Positions 1 through 12,627 of a DNA stretch of 64,000 nt are shown here, piece after piece (position 1 is the stretch's first letter; the number at the start of each line of letters is the position of its first letter). The notes below the pieces were generated by a model. It was not told the DNA's origin. It did no database searches and saw only the letters and a program-made list of their open reading frames with translations. The stretch comes from Ustilago trichophora (Eukaryota > Basidiomycota > Ustilaginomycetes > Ustilaginales > Ustilaginaceae): positions 682,001-746,000 of the forward strand of contig OOIN01000011.1 of NCBI GenBank assembly GCA_900323505.1. Reading direction: 5' to 3'. A program made the position numbers and the translations under genes.

Positions 1-762
1 ATGGCTTCAGCCTGATTCCTAGCAGCTTGAAGTCGCAGTGCCTCCTTGATGGGCTCGACCCACGAAGGATCGGCCACCTTGCCCACGCCATCGCGACTCC
101 ATCTGTTGAGAATGACTTCGGCCTGCTCGGCGTCACTGGCATGGGCAGCATGGACGAAGGTCTGAGTCTGAGGCGAACCGACCATATCGACGCTGATTCG
201 CTTCTTTTGTGCTCTGGGACCCATGACGGCAGGAGCAAAGAAGTTCATAGCGGTACTGATGGCTGATGCATTGGCAGCGTGCGTGGAAGGAGAAGCGAAC
301 GCGGGACGAGGGTAGGCGCCAGGCACAGCAGCGGAGGAGCCATCCTTGAGCGGCGAACTAGGAGCTCGAGGCGAAGCATTGCCGCTAGGAGAGTAGGCAG
401 AAGCGCCGTATTCGGGACCGGCTTGGAAGTTGTCCTGAGTATTCTTGCGCAGAGCACCGGTCGCCTTGCTCAGAGTAGAACGCAGCTTTCCAGGAGACGA
501 GGGACGCTGCGACGAAGCAGGAGGCGCGAGACGGTTAGGCGAAGGACCTTGGTTGTTGACAAGGGACATGATATCCCAGAATCCCTTGTGCATGAATGCA
601 CTGCCCTTGACGGTGGAACGAGGCAGGTCCTCCGAGTCGCGATAGGAAGGGTTGTTGGCAAAGCGAGAGGGGGCACTATTGAGGTGAGGGTTTGCGTATT
701 TGGCAGAAGGAGAGGGAGGTGGTCTGGAGGAAGGTTGTGCGGCTTGAGCGTATCGCTGCTGT

Positions 763-794
<32 letters not shown>

Positions 795-1232
795 CTGTGG
801 GGTATATTGAGGTTGGTATGGAGCTTGCTGCAGTGTCATAGGAGGTGGATAAGGCGGAGAAGCTCGCTGAGCGGGTGCTTGCTGGTATGCTTGTGGTTGT
901 TGGGAATAAGGATGAGCATATGTTGGGTGCTGCTGGGGCGCGGCGTAGACGTTGTTGGCGTAAGCGGATGGGCTAACGGGAGGTTGAGCTCTTGTGGTGT
1001 AAGGCTGGTTGTATTGAGTAGAGAGGCCAAGAGGCTGAGGCGGAGGCTGTTGAATGTAGGACGGACGCATGCGCTCTTCGTGTTCGTACCACGCAGCTTC
1101 CTTGGCAGGAGCAGCAAAGGCACCAGCACCTCCGTAGTAAGTTATGGCACCACCACCGCCTCCGCTTCCACCGGAGCCCGAGGAAGAAGGCATGGGTCTA
1201 GCGCCCTGAGGTCTTGCTGTAGCCGCAGCCAT
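1..1232 (-). CDS. CRIB-motif protein, C-terminus missing at window edge
   Basis: The minus strand is open from an ATG at 1232 to base 1, so about 410 residues are present and the end lies outside. The first 300 residues are Gln/Pro/Ser/Tyr-rich and look disordered, with a run of about 14 Gln (755-798). Just before the edge comes GSPQTQTFVHAAHASD (near 140-190), followed by a Trp-rich segment ending ADPSWVEPIKEALRLQ. This resembles the Cdc42/Rac-binding CRIB pattern (I-S-x-P, then F-x-H-x-x-H), though the leading I-S is displaced. CRIB proteins are effectors of Rho-type GTPases in polarity. No kinase domain is visible, so a PAK kinase cannot be confirmed or excluded. The frame stays open about 130 bases upstream of the ATG without another Met; a spliced upstream start is possible. 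The reading frame is sure, the CRIB assignment moderate. Confidence 0.6.
755..798 (-). repeat. CAG/CAA trinucleotide run coding poly-Gln
   Basis: On the plus strand this is a CTG run interrupted by TTG. In the minus-strand gene it is CAG with occasional CAA, giving about 14 consecutive glutamines. It lies inside a disordered part of the CRIB-motif protein, so length variation between strains is likely. Confidence 0.85.
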
Positions 1233-2562
1233 GTCGAAGAGGAACGAAGTCTCGTTCGTGGTCGTTGGATCGCAATGGTCTCCGGGGATAGCCGTACAGC
1301 GAGTTCGATGAGGCGAATGCTCGGATGAGCTCGATGATTGGAAGGGAAAGGATGACGTGAATAGGAAGAGCGAACGGGATCAAAATGGTGTAACGAGGAG
1401 AGTCGGCACGAGTGGCTTGACGTTGAAGGCGGAAGTGTGATTGAGAGCGTGAGTGTTGATTGAACGGCGAGAGAGAGGAGGGAGGAGGGAGGAGGGACAA
1501 GAGGATTGGCAGCAAGAAAGAAAGAGAGAATAGGAGACTCTGGATGCTCATGTTGCAGCCCAAGCTGCAGTGTGGAATACAAACATGCTGCACTTTCATT
1601 TTGACGGCAATCCACAGGTTGTAAGCAACAAATACAAAAGTGGGCAGATGAGACCCTTGTTGGAGTGTTGCAGTTGCCCCTTTTTTCCCTTCTTTTTCTT
1701 TTTGTGGCCAAAAATGGCAGGAGAGTGGTGTGTGTGGAGAGCTGAGACCAACACTTTTTTTGTTGACAAGATGCACGTCCACGCGTATTCTACACAAACA
1801 CCGACACACCATACACTAAGCTTTTGTTTTCGAGTCGTACGACCGCTCTTTCAAGGTGACAAGCAGCAGACAATCTATTGCAAGATAGTATCGAAGCTTT
1901 GAGTGGCTTTAGCCTATCATTTCTGGTTCGACTGCTATAGTATCATCAACGGATGCGGCTCGAAAGCGGTGTTGAGCCATGTCTAATGTCTAGAGCTGCC
2001 AATGTCAGTCTTGCGCGCGGCCCCTGTCTTGGAGTTCAAAGTGCTTGAGGCGGACTTGCAATCAGCAGCCAATTTTACTCGCGCGAGACTCCCACAACCT
2101 CAAAAGTGTTGAAACATACGCCCTAACAGTCTTACCCAACGACCTTCCCCAGTCACACTCTTTCGTACCGGATCTCGGCCTGATGTTGGATCCTTTTCAA
2201 AACATGATCCTACCTCTAGTTGAGAGGTGAACTGTTGAGTCCTGCTAGCCGCAATCGAAAGCGGATTCCCTCGCCTTAATCTCGTGTATAACATGGTCTA
2301 CTTCACTGACCCTTCCCAGCCAATCTCTCTCAGAGCCACCACTCAAGAAAGCAACCAGCCTCGCATGCGTGTCTCTCCCACACCTAACGGCGCGCTGGCT
2401 CTCCAGCCATCACAACCAGGTAGATACATAACAATCGATTCTTATGGAAAACCAAAAACTGTAGATGATCAGAATACAAAAGACGAGAAAGAGAAAAAAA
2501 AACTATGACGATACTTAGGACGCCTCTTCCGGCGGTCGAAAAAATCTCCCTTTCGTTGGCTC
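1233..2562. other. Intergenic: CRIB-gene promoter/leader and 3' side of the histidine kinase gene
   Basis: No convincing gene. The part next to the CRIB-motif gene (1233-1700) is pyrimidine-rich on the minus strand, as expected for a leader. Short open frames of up to 204 codons here overlap each other, are low in complexity and match no family I know. The last few hundred bases before 2563 should hold the 3' end of the kinase transcript. Confidence 0.5.
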
Positions 2563-5500
2563 TCAAGCTCTACCGCCTACACTCTTCTTCTGCGATAGCA
2601 AGCTATGCAGCGTCGAGATGAGCTCCACCCTTCGAATGGGTTTGCTGACATAGGCGCTCATGCCGGCTTGCAGACATTTCTCCTTGTCACCCAACATGGC
2701 GTGGGCGGTAAGTGCAACGATGGGCACCTGTTCATCGCCGAGCGTCTTTTCGAATTCGCGAATGGCCATGGTTGCTTCGATACCACCCATGACGGGCATG
2801 CTGACGTCCATGAGGATAACGTCGTATTGACGTTTCTTGACCGCCATGACGGCCAAGTGGCCGTTGTCGACAATGTCGACTTTGTGGCCTTGGTTGGTCA
2901 GGATCTTGCAGGCGAGCTTCTGGTTGACGACGTTGTCCTCAGCGAGCAGAATGTCGTAGGTCACCTCGTTGGAGCCTTCGGTCGGTGTGGCTGCAGAAGA
3001 TTCGAGGGACGGCAAGAGAGCGTAGTAGAGATCGGCGAGGGAGGTGGGCGTGTTGATGTAAGAGCTGATGCCATGGTCAAGACAGTATGTGAGGTTGAGG
3101 GTGAGCTGGGCAGGGGAGACGAGGTTGATGGGGATATAGCGAAGATGCTCGACATTGCGCAGATCTTCAACAACCGCGAGCGAGTCTGCGATGATAGCGT
3201 CGATGCGGGGCATGCCGCGCTTACGATGGGATGCTTCGTCCACGCTGTGTACTGTGAATGGCTTCAGGCCGAGGTCCTCGATCATAGCCTGGACACCAGT
3301 CTGGTCGTGCAGTGTATCCAGGTAGAAGATGTTGCGACCGGCGTAGGGGCGGATCTTTTCCTTAACCTGGTCGGGAGAGATCTGATCCAGCTTGACCACC
3401 ATGGTAAAGAAGAAATCGGATCCCTTGCCGTAGTTACTGCGCACCCAGAGATCTCCGCCCATGAGGTTGACGAGACGTCGCGAAATGGAAAGACCCAGAC
3501 CGGTACCTCCGTACTTGCGCGTTGTCGAACCGTCAGCTTGGCAGAAGGTGTCGAAAATGACATCAAGCTTATCTTGCTTGATTCCGATACCCGAGTCGGA
3601 AGCGCAGAACTCGAGCATGGCTTGGTTGCCATTGACCATCTTGGACAACTTGCACTTGAGCGCAACTCGTCCACCAGCATCGGTAAATTTGACGGCGTTT
3701 CCGATGAGGTTGGTGATGATCTGCTTGAGACGGAGCGCATCTCCAATGAGCGGGTCGGGACAGTCGGGGGCAACCTCGTACATGAGGTTGAGCTTCTTCT
3801 GCGTTGCTCGCACCGAAAGTGTCTTGAGCACGCTGAAGACGATACCACGAAGCGAGAAGGGGATCTCCTCGACGTTCATGCGACCTGCTTCGATCTTGGA
3901 GATATCGAGAATGTCATCGATGATCGCAAGCAAGTTGCCTGCCAGCGTCGAGACTGTGACGAGGTTTTCACGCTGCGAGCGAGAAAGCTCGGTCTCGAGC
4001 GTAAGTGCCGTCATACCGATGATACCGTTCATGGGCGTTCGAATTTCGTGCGACATGTTGGCCAAGAATTCGGACTTGGAGCGGTTCGCCAACTCGGCTG
4101 CCTCCCTGGCTGCTGTGTTCTTCTGGATAGAGTCACGCAGACTGTAGACCATCTGGTTGATCTTGGTCTTGAGCGAATCCATCTCACCGGACGCCTCGAC
4201 AGTGACAAACCTGGTAAAGTCACCGTCGGTGGCAGCAGCTGTGATCTGGGCAAAGGCACGCACTTGCGACGTGAGGTTGTTGGCCATGATGTTGACATTG
4301 TCGGTAATCTCGCCCCAGGTGCCCTCAATGTCCTTCTTTTGAGCCTGGACACCGAGCTTGCCCTCGGTACCTACTTCGCGAGCGACACGCGTCACTTCGG
4401 AAGCGAAGAAGCTGAGCTGGTCAATCATGTTGTTGATCGTGTTGACGAGGTCAAGCATCTCTCCAGACACGGGGATGGTGACCTTTTGAGTCAAGTCACC
4501 GCGGGCTACGGCAGTGGTGGCGTGAGCAATGGCACGCACCTGAAGCGTCAAGTTGGCGGCCATGGTGTTGACGGAATCGGTCAAATCCTTCCAGGTTCCG
4601 CCGACACCGAGCACAGTAGCACGTCCACCGAGTTTGCCCTCGGTACCGACCTCCTTGGCTACACGTGTCACCTCGAACGAGAAGGTACGCAAGGATTCCA
4701 CCATGTTGTTGACGGTCAACTTGAGATCCAGGAACTCGCCACGCACTTCGACGTTGATGGTCTTGCTGAGGTCACCGCGCGCCACAGCGGTAGTAACGGT
4801 GGCGATCGATCGAACCTGGGTGGTCAAGTTGCTGGCCATCATGTTGACACGCTCGGTCAGCACCTGCCACTGACCCTTGACGTCGTTGACTTTGGCCTGA
4901 CCACCAAGACGACCCTCAGTGCCTACTTCGACGGATACACGAATGATTTCATCGGAAAGCGTCTTGAGCTGCCTGACCATGTTGTTCACGGTGAGCTTGA
5001 GATCGAGGATCTCACCCTTGACGTCGACGTTGATGAATTCGGTGAGGACACCTTCGGCTACACACTTGGTGACACGGGCAATCTCTCGTACTTGAGATGT
5101 GAGATTATCAGCCATCTTGTTGACGTTCTCGGTCAAGTCCTTCCATGTTCCTTCGACGTTGGGGACGTGAGCCTGACCGCCAAGCTTTCCGTAGGTTCCT
5201 ACTTCCATGGACATGCGGATGACTTCACTGGCAAAGATACGCAGCTGGCCCACCATCGAGTTGACAGTGTCTTTGAGCTGCGCCATCTCTCCCTCGGCAT
5301 CAATGTCGATCGTCTTGGTAAGGTCACCCTTTGCGACTGCGGTTGTGACCATACCGATGGATCGCACCTGGCCGGTGAGGTTGGAACACATGCGGTTGAC
5401 ATTGTCGGTGAGCTCCTTCCAGACACCTTGGACGCCGGGCACGTTGGCTTGACCACCGAGCTGACCTTTACTGCCGACTTCGCGCGATACACGAGTGACT

Positions 5501-6737
5501 TCGGTGGAGAAATGACGAAGTTGATCCACCATGACGTTGATGGTAACCTTGAGTTCGAGAATCTCTCCATCGGCTTCGACCTCGATCTTTTGAGAGAGAT
5601 CACCACGAGCGACGGCCTTTGTGACGAGCGCGACACCTCGTACCTGGTTGGTGAGGTTGGCAGCGAGACGGTTGACGACATCCTTGAGCTCTTTCCATGT
5701 ACCTTCGACACCGTGGACCTCGGCCTGACCGCCGAGCTTGCCCTGGGTTCCTACTTCGAGCGAGACGCGAGTGACTTCGGCGGCGAAATGCGAGAGACGA
5801 TCCACCATTTGATTGATGATATCCTTGAGTTCGACCATGACGTGACCTTGTACGGGGACGGTAATGTGCTGAGTGAGATCTCCAAAGGCGACAGCCTTGC
5901 AGACGCGTGCGATATCCTGAACCTGAGCTTTGAGGAGGCGGAGCTCTTCTTGTGCAGAGAGGCCGCTCTCGTCGTTGTAGCGTTCGAAGGAGGCAATGGG
6001 GTCGTCGGTGCGCGAGTGCTGGCCGCCTAGGAGGACCGGGCCATTGAGGCCCATGCCGAGCGGGTAGCTGAGCGGATAGGTAGAGCTCTGAGGTTGAGCA
6101 TGCGAGAGCGGGTAGGGGAAGGGCTTGCCAAAGAAGAGGTTGCGACCGTCCTTGTGAGATTGATCCGATGGGTCCTCCTCGGCGCCTGGGGTACGAACGA
6201 GTTCTTGGCTGCGTGCGACGACCTCGAGGTGGTCTTCTGCACGCCAGAGTCTCTCTGCAAGCTTGCCGAGGTTGGCTTCGATCTCTCTTGTGCGCTCGTC
6301 GCTGTGAGCTGAGCTGAATTGAGGCAGAGGCAAGCTGACGGTTCCTTCGACATGCGACTTGGGGTCATCGAGGTCGATCGAGGCGACGTCGTCTGCGATA
6401 TCGTTGCCATTCGTTCCGCCTGTGAACGATGGTCATGGGAAGGCAAGCGTGGAAAAGTCAGTATCGGGGCTGCCGGAAAAAAGGAGGCTCGAGAACGAGC
6501 GAAAAGGGATCTGCACTTACCATGTGCACCATTGTCGTTTCGTGTTGGATCGCGCGACATGGCGCGAAGGACGGCAGGCGGTGGTTTCGAGTTGACCAAG
6601 GTCTGTGTGATGAGAAGGAGGTGATCGAGAAAGTCGCTGGGGAGCGAGGCGAGATCTGGGAGTGGCGAGGAAGTCTGACGCGACATAAAGGCGGCCTGCT
6701 TCGGCAAAGCCGACTGTGCGTTGAGTGTGGCTGCCAT
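2563..6737 (-). CDS. Group III hybrid histidine kinase (Nik1/Os-1/Hik1 type)
   Basis: Two exons: 6521-6737 and 2563-6419, joined across a 101-base intron (GTAAGT donor, ACAG acceptor); 1357 residues. The product is a soluble osmosensing kinase that autophosphorylates a His and passes phosphate through its own receiver, a phosphotransfer protein and response regulators to the HOG MAP kinase pathway. No membrane segment is seen. Seven units of about 92 residues, each starting like AVARGDL, span roughly residues 245-890 and are HAMP-type repeats. Then come the H-box ([15 protein letters not shown], His about 863), N-box, [15 protein letters not shown] lid, a receiver-like region without phospho-Asp, and a true receiver ([14 protein letters not shown], Asp about 1277; SKP Lys near the end). 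Family knowledge: group III kinases are needed for fludioxonil and dicarboximide action. The intron joins frames exactly, which supports the start at 6737. Confidence 0.95.
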
Positions 6738-9700
6738 GATTTCAGGGAGTCGATAGCAGTGATCGACTTTGTCTAGGTATCAGGACAATTTGAGGGTGAG
6801 AAGCGCGGCGATAGTCGAGACAAGAACGTCGTCAAGAAACGTGTGGTTGACGATGAAAGACTGAGCAGGAGATCTTTTGGCGAGAGTGAACCTGTTGATA
6901 CACGAGAGGATGCTGAGACGAGACTGGATTTAGCGGGAAGCTGCCATGCTTTTGTGCGGGAGGATGCTGGCGAATAAGGGACTGGTATCAAGCCAAGAAC
7001 AATGCGAAAGAGGTAGCAGCAACGGCACGAGGGTATGACGCGCGGAACTGAAGGTGGGGTGTTGAAGCTGAGATGCTGACCGGAGCAGCCCGCTATTTGC
7101 AAAGAAAAAAGCGTGTGGTGGGTCTGATGGAACGACCGCTGGGTTGGCGAGTGTTGGTACGCTGAGAAGATGATGAAGGATGATGCAAGGCTGCGTGTGA
7201 TGCAAATGAATCCGCACTTCCTTCTAGCAAGGGTGTATGCCGGGCAATGAATTGAAGTTGACGATCGATGGAGGCGGGGTCGCAAGATGGTCCGAATCGT
7301 GTCCTCGCAGAGCTTGCACGTTGCAAAGCCGTGGTTGTCGCTGCCGCAGAGATCGAGTAGGAAGCCGTGATGGTGTAGAGAAACAGAGAGAGATGGCTGA
7401 ATGGCGCAAAATGAGGCCAAAAGAGGATGAGAGGGGAGATGATGAGGGGAAGGGGAGATATGAAGGGAGGGTGAGGATGAGGAAGGCGAGGACGGTGAGA
7501 CGAAGCAAACAGCAACAGAGTCAGGGTCGTTTGACGAGATGAATGATTAGGCCTGAACAGGGCGAGCTTGCCGTTGACAGATGGAGAGACCAAAGTCGTT
7601 TCGCTGCAAAAGAAAGCCTAAAGTCGCCAGGAGATGGCAACGACGAGCAGAGCTAACAGCCAACAGCCAACACACTGCCAAAGAGCTGAATGCAAGCGAG
7701 AAAAGTCGAAAATATGCACACCGATACAAGCGAGCCTCAGTGACAAAGTGCCGTCGTACGTCGACGGTCCAAGTTCAAGAGTCTCTCTCTCTGAACGCGC
7801 CTCTTGAAGAGAAAAAACAAAAACAAAAAGGTGCTGGACAAAGCGCCAGCGAGAAAGCAATTTTTTTATTCCAAAGGAAGACTTGGGGTGATAGCAGCGT
7901 CAACGCAGAGGGAGCTTTACTTTAACCCATCTGATGGACCTCAACGGCTGTCGGTACACTTGTTTTGCTGCGACAAGCAACATACGCCATCATCTCAAGA
8001 GCTTCACTAAGGGCAAGAACAAGTCTAACACAAAGAAGCGGAACCGAGGATTGGGAACATTTCCACATTATCGTATTTAGACTCAGAAGAGGGCGACCCA
8101 CAAAACGGTGCACCATTCAGTCGGGGCCTTGCCATAGGTGCAAGACATGCAGCAGTTGACCGATCCTTTGTCGGCTCAAATGATTGGCGTTGCACAAGTA
8201 GGTCAAGGAGACGAGCACAGGAGATGACACTCGAAGTTGGATGGCAAGCGATAAAACAGAGCGACACACACACACACACACACAGACCCTTGAAAAAAAA
8301 AACAAAGGCTTTGGACTTGGACTTTGTTTGTGATTGCGGAGAGGCATTTCAACGGTCAACGCTCAAAAATCAAGGCCTTTGGCTGTCAGTGCACAGCGAC
8401 CAAATGCCACCAAGTCCCTTTGCTCCCTGCGCGTCTCGTTGTGCGCGCGCATTTCGAGTTGAGCTTTGAACTTTTCTTCTTACCAGAATACGACCTAGGC
8501 AAACTTAGAACTCTTTTGCTTTCGAGATTCATGCTAGCAGAGACTGACAAGTACAGCCGGACCAACGGCTTCATCAGATATAGCGTGTCGTTGTCGAGGA
8601 GCAAGCGGAAGGGCAGGCAACTGTTGAACAGTTGGAATCAGAGCTCTGTGTTCCTGCTTGTAGAGTGGGTGTTTTTACTCTTTTTTATGGCGTCACTTTT
8701 TGAGTACGGAGTTCCGAGTACAAAAATCAACTACTTGAAATCATCCCTGCAGAATTCATTACAAAAAAAAAATGCTCTCTGTAGGCTTGACACGAGGCTG
8801 GCGCGTGCCTTGTTCTTGTTGTTGTTTCTCTCTGCAGCCTGAATTTAAATTGAACCCTAGGGAACAGTCAAAGCGGTGAAGCAACAAGAGAAAAAGAAAA
8901 GTGACACACAGCGAAATGCCAACATGCTTGGATCGGCAACGGTGCATCTTCGCAAGCACAGCACATTCGGACTTTCAACTGCACAAAAGAAAGGAGCAAT
9001 TGCACTTCCCTTTACCCGTCTTGGGCTCCGCTATCATTGCTCATCGCCGCGCCCGACTGTGTGAAGACGGACTTAAGGACCAACAACTATCTCTCACTGC
9101 AAGAGTTGATTCAGTGACCGGTATCCGATGGGGAACTCTGTTTACCAAACGTGATTGTTGGCACCATCGTGTCAAGACATGCACAGTGCTCTTGCCGACC
9201 TGTATGGCTTTGGTGAGCCGACTTCTTTTGCCTTTTCGCCTGTGTAGCAATGCTTCCCGAACAAGGCACAGACGCATCTTGGAATTCGAGGTGTCACACC
9301 CAGCTTGCAGGTGATCGATCGAGACAAGCCACATTGAGTGTCCTGGGCGCGCGAGCCATAAAGGCTTTCCTCGTCAGCCTCCTCTGTCTCTCGCCCTCTT
9401 TTCTCTCTCTCGCCCTTTTTTTTTGGCATGGCTGATCCGAACTTGTGTCTTTGTGCATTCATGATGACTGCTCTAGTGGCATTCGAATGGCTTTACAAAT
9501 GACAAGTCGGGCCCTTCTGAACAACCGCATGCCTAGTTGAAGCCTGACTCATCCCGTATGCAGCACGCAGGCCGATCTTTCCTTTCAACTCACCGGCAGA
9601 TATGCCCACACACCAACACAACACGAGGAGAAAAAACAAAACATTCTGTTCAGTATTCTGGTTGGCTGCTCTTGGCTGTAACTTCGGCATCGGGCCAAGC

Positions 9701-11157
9701 CAAGCGCCACCCAGCATGCAGCTGCGCGTGATCGTACTTTGTTCAACCAGCTTGACCCACTTAAGTCCGTCCGAGGCACGTCTTGACCTACACGCGCGCA
9801 ACCAGCAGCTTTCTCCATCGTTGTCGACTCGAACCCGTCAGCATACAGTACATATCCAAACTCCTTTGGGGTGGAGAAACGCATCATGACTGTCGCAAAC
9901 AAAAGGCCTCGAACTTCGCTACACCTCCTTGTTTTTATTTATTTTTGCCGATCAAATCTTGTTTCAGCGCCCCTTGCTAGTCTTTGCCTCGAGGGCGCCG
10001 TCTGTTTGTCGCTTCCAAACTTGCGATCGAATTTCAGTTCGAAAATGAAAAAACGAGGCCCCTTTCTCAGCGAAATATGAGCCGCTCAACACCTAACTCA
10101 GCACACAACGCTCTCTCTCTGCTTGCTTGCTTGCTGTGGTGCGTTATTATTGACGAGGGTCTCCAGCCCGAATCGTTCCGTTGCATTTTACATGTCGACC
10201 ACATCTGCATTGTGGCCCCACGGTATCATGCAAGAGATTGAGGCAAACGCAGACGGTCCGAAGCCACCACACTTCATGTCATCGGAATTGTGCCACCACA
10301 GCGGGACAAGTGAGGATTTTGACGTCTTACTCCCATCTCCCGATCTCTGCTGTCTTTTTGCAACAGATGCTTCCGGTCGACACACATCGGCGACGCCGAT
10401 CCTGTTCTATTGTCAGACTGTGCTCGCTGAAGAGCTCCAAACCAAACCGACGTCGAAGTTTGGTTGATTCTTTGTGCAAAAAGAGCCATCAGGCGCCGAC
10501 TCCATCATCTTGGACCCTTCCTTTTTCATTCATGATACTCGCTAGCGCCTGTGTGCAAAACTCGAATCTCGATCAACTGCACCGAGCAAATTGATGAACA
10601 GCGTAAGCAGCGGGACCTCGCGCAGCATGGACTTCTCGGACCTCGACCCACTTCGCAAGAGCACAGAAGCGGTGTCCGCGAAACAAGTTTCCTTTGTCCC
10701 TGACCACACTTCATCTTTTGGCATAATGCGCCTCTTCCTGCTTGCACTGACCTGACCAACGCCAACAATGGGTCTGTGAACTCCAAAGAAAGGGCTCTTG
10801 TCCGTAATCGAAATTACCGACCAAAGCTCCTGGTGGTACTGCCTGGGCGTGGGTATCGAAAGCAACTCGAGTGGGTTCCTAAGCACGGTCCCTCCCTCTC
10901 CCTCATATCTGTGCAGCCCAGAGTAGTGGCCTCCTTCCAACGTCGCTGTATGGCGTTATCCAACGTTCACACGCCTGCTTGTCAACGCGCCCACAGACGA
11001 AATGTATAAGAAGCAGCTCGAAAGAGATGTTGTTGGGACGCTTCCTTGACTCCCTTCCGTCTCCCCTTCGGCCCCTTTCCAAGATTCTTGTCAGAATCTC
11101 GAAAGCTTGCCTCCAGAAGAACGGGAAGCTCTGGCATCTGGCATCCTTCATGTCAGG
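6738..11157. other. 4.4 kb gene-poor stretch between kinase and Mid2-like gene
   Basis: No frame here has a recognisable domain or convincing coding character; the longest open frames are 172-215 codons and low-complexity or patchy. On the minus strand 6740-7550 is strongly pyrimidine-rich, which fits a long leader of the kinase transcript. An AC dinucleotide run lies at 8264-8284. The rest (7600-11150) may hold the promoters of both divergent genes, long leaders or non-coding RNA. An apparent T-arm-like GGTTCGAGTC near 9825-9840 (minus) lacks tRNA stems. Confidence 0.5.
8264..8284. repeat. AC dinucleotide microsatellite
   Basis: About ten uninterrupted AC units in the gene-poor gap. Nothing suggests coding function. 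Confidence 0.9.
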
Positions 11158-12627
11158 ATGGTCAAACTCAGATCATGGATGGAGAGCAGATGCATGGCGA
11201 TGCAACTCGCTCTCTGCCTCTTGATCGGTCTTCGTCTTGTATCGGCATCTCTTCACCAATCCACTTGCGGTCTACGGAAAACTACTACATCTTCTTCGTC
11301 TCAGCAGGACGCTTCAGATCAACATCGAATCGCATCGCCAACGTCCAAGTGGAGCGTTGAAATGTTGGGCAGCATGAGCTCCGATTCCAAAACTGAACAC
11401 CGTAATTCGACAGAGAAATCGAGCACGGATTCAATCATGGCGGTCAGAGAGGCAGTGGGTATCAAGAGATCGCTCAAGTCCGACACCGATTCTTGCCGTT
11501 CTGAAGGGAACGCAAGCCGCAGAACAAGTGCGGAGGACCATCTTCCTCCTTGCCCTCCTGCCATCGCAGGCGATTTTGTGAGCGATCCTGGATCCACACA
11601 CTTTTTTGCAACATCCCCGAAGCAGACACAATCCGAATCGAGCAACAACATTTCTTCGTCATCTCTCTCAATTCCTCCCGTGAGCCCTTCAAGCGACTCC
11701 ATCCTCAGTTCCTTACCGTCAGACTCAGGTAGCAGCGCCGAAAGTGGCAGCTCGGACCCCAACGCTCTTTCTACTTCTTCGTCAAATAACCTTCTCGGGT
11801 CATCATTATCTAGCTCAACAAACAGCAACAGTCCCCTGGCACCTTCTCCATCCGATCCAGATCTCCCGCCTCCCATGAGCTCGAGTCTGCCCAACATCAA
11901 CTACGGCACCAGCAAGAACAACACTTCCAGTCCCAATCCAACCTCGGATCAGAACTCTACCAGCTCGACCCTCTCGAATGGAACTCTCGACTCTCCGACC
12001 GATCAAGCGCCACCTTCTCAGACAAAGACAACGGCAGTCGCGGTTGGCGTTACTGTTCCCGTTGGTGTCATCGCACTGGGTCTCGTTGCACTGATTGTGC
12101 TGCATAAGCAGCGACAGCGCCGGAAGAAGATGCAGTCGGTTCAATCGGTTCAAGGGGCACGGGATGAAGAGATGGCGGACACACCTGCTACCCAGCAGAC
12201 CACGCTCAAGCTCCCTGTTCAAGACGCGATCCCAATCGATGCACCCACTACCAGCGCTACACCCAGCCAAGTCGCAGCCACACTACAAGAAGAACAAGAC
12301 GCGCAACCCTTTGAAGAATCGGATCAGGAGTCCAACGTGTCCCACACAACAGCGTTATCCCAACCTATACCGCCAGCACCATCTTCCTCACAAGCTCACG
12401 AATCTCGCTCCAGCCCAACCCAAAGCCCACGCAGCATAGGAGCTGCTCGAGGCAACACTCTCAAACGCAAGCCGGTTCCGGCGCTACTAGAGACTTTTGA
12501 ACCTGCAAAGATGGGTCAGCCCCCAGCAATGAACGCTTCCCAGGACGAAGAGGCTGCATTCAAAGGTACTAGCGAGGCTGCGTCTAGTGTGGGTCATTCA
12601 CAAGTTGTTCATCGTGGGGGTTCTTGA
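11158..12627 (+). CDS. Ser/Thr-rich single-pass membrane protein, Mid2/WSC sensor-like
   Basis: 489 residues from the ATG at 11158; the frame is open upstream but has no earlier ATG. A hydrophobic signal sequence (MQLALCLLIGLRLVSA) lies near the start; later in-frame Mets at 11179, 11194 and 11200 would also keep it. Then about 250 residues very rich in Ser, Asn, Pro and Thr form a mucin-like ectodomain, likely heavily O-mannosylated. A single membrane helix (VAVGVTVPVGVIALGLVALI, about residues 293-313) is followed by a basic stop-transfer HKQRQRRKK and a cytosolic tail of about 170 residues with basic/proline motifs such as NTLKRKPVP. This architecture is that of yeast Mid2/Wsc wall-stress sensors, but I see no WSC cysteine domain and cannot show orthology. 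Role in cell-wall signalling is inference. Confidence 0.75.
   Translation: MVKLRSWMESRCMAMQLALCLLIGLRLVSASLHQSTCGLRKTTTSSSSQQDASDQHRIASPTSKWSVEMLGSMSSDSKTEHRNSTEKSSTDSIMAVREAVGIKRSLKSDTDSCRSEGNASRRTSAEDHLPPCPPAIAGDFVSDPGSTHFFATSPKQTQSESSNNISSSSLSIPPVSPSSDSILSSLPSDSGSSAESGSSDPNALSTSSSNNLLGSSLSSSTNSNSPLAPSPSDPDLPPPMSSSLPNINYGTSKNNTSSPNPTSDQNSTSSTLSNGTLDSPTDQAPPSQTKTTAVAVGVTVPVGVIALGLVALIVLHKQRQRRKKMQSVQSVQGARDEEMADTPATQQTTLKLPVQDAIPIDAPTTSATPSQVAATLQEEQDAQPFEESDQESNVSHTTALSQPIPPAPSSSQAHESRSSPTQSPRSIGAARGNTLKRKPVPALLETFEPAKMGQPPAMNASQDEEAAFKGTSEAASSVGHSQVVHRGGS

Noticed and set aside
279..1328. 349-codon plus-strand frame at the left edge
   Set aside because: It runs antisense to the CRIB-motif gene. 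Poly-Leu in it is the mirror of the poly-Gln run.
2605..6030. 1141-codon open frame on the plus strand, antisense to the histidine kinase
   Set aside because: It is the mirror of strongly biased codons in a repeated gene; its product is a His/Asp/Val-rich string with no domain, while the minus strand shows a complete kinase.
8324..8842. 172-codon plus-strand frame in the 4.4 kb gap
   Set aside because: No domain, patchy composition and codon choice unlike neighbouring genes; treated as chance.
9775..9845. Possible tRNA on the minus strand with GGGTTCGAGTC
   Set aside because: The T-arm stem does not pair, and no A-box, acceptor stem or anticodon arm can be drawn around it.
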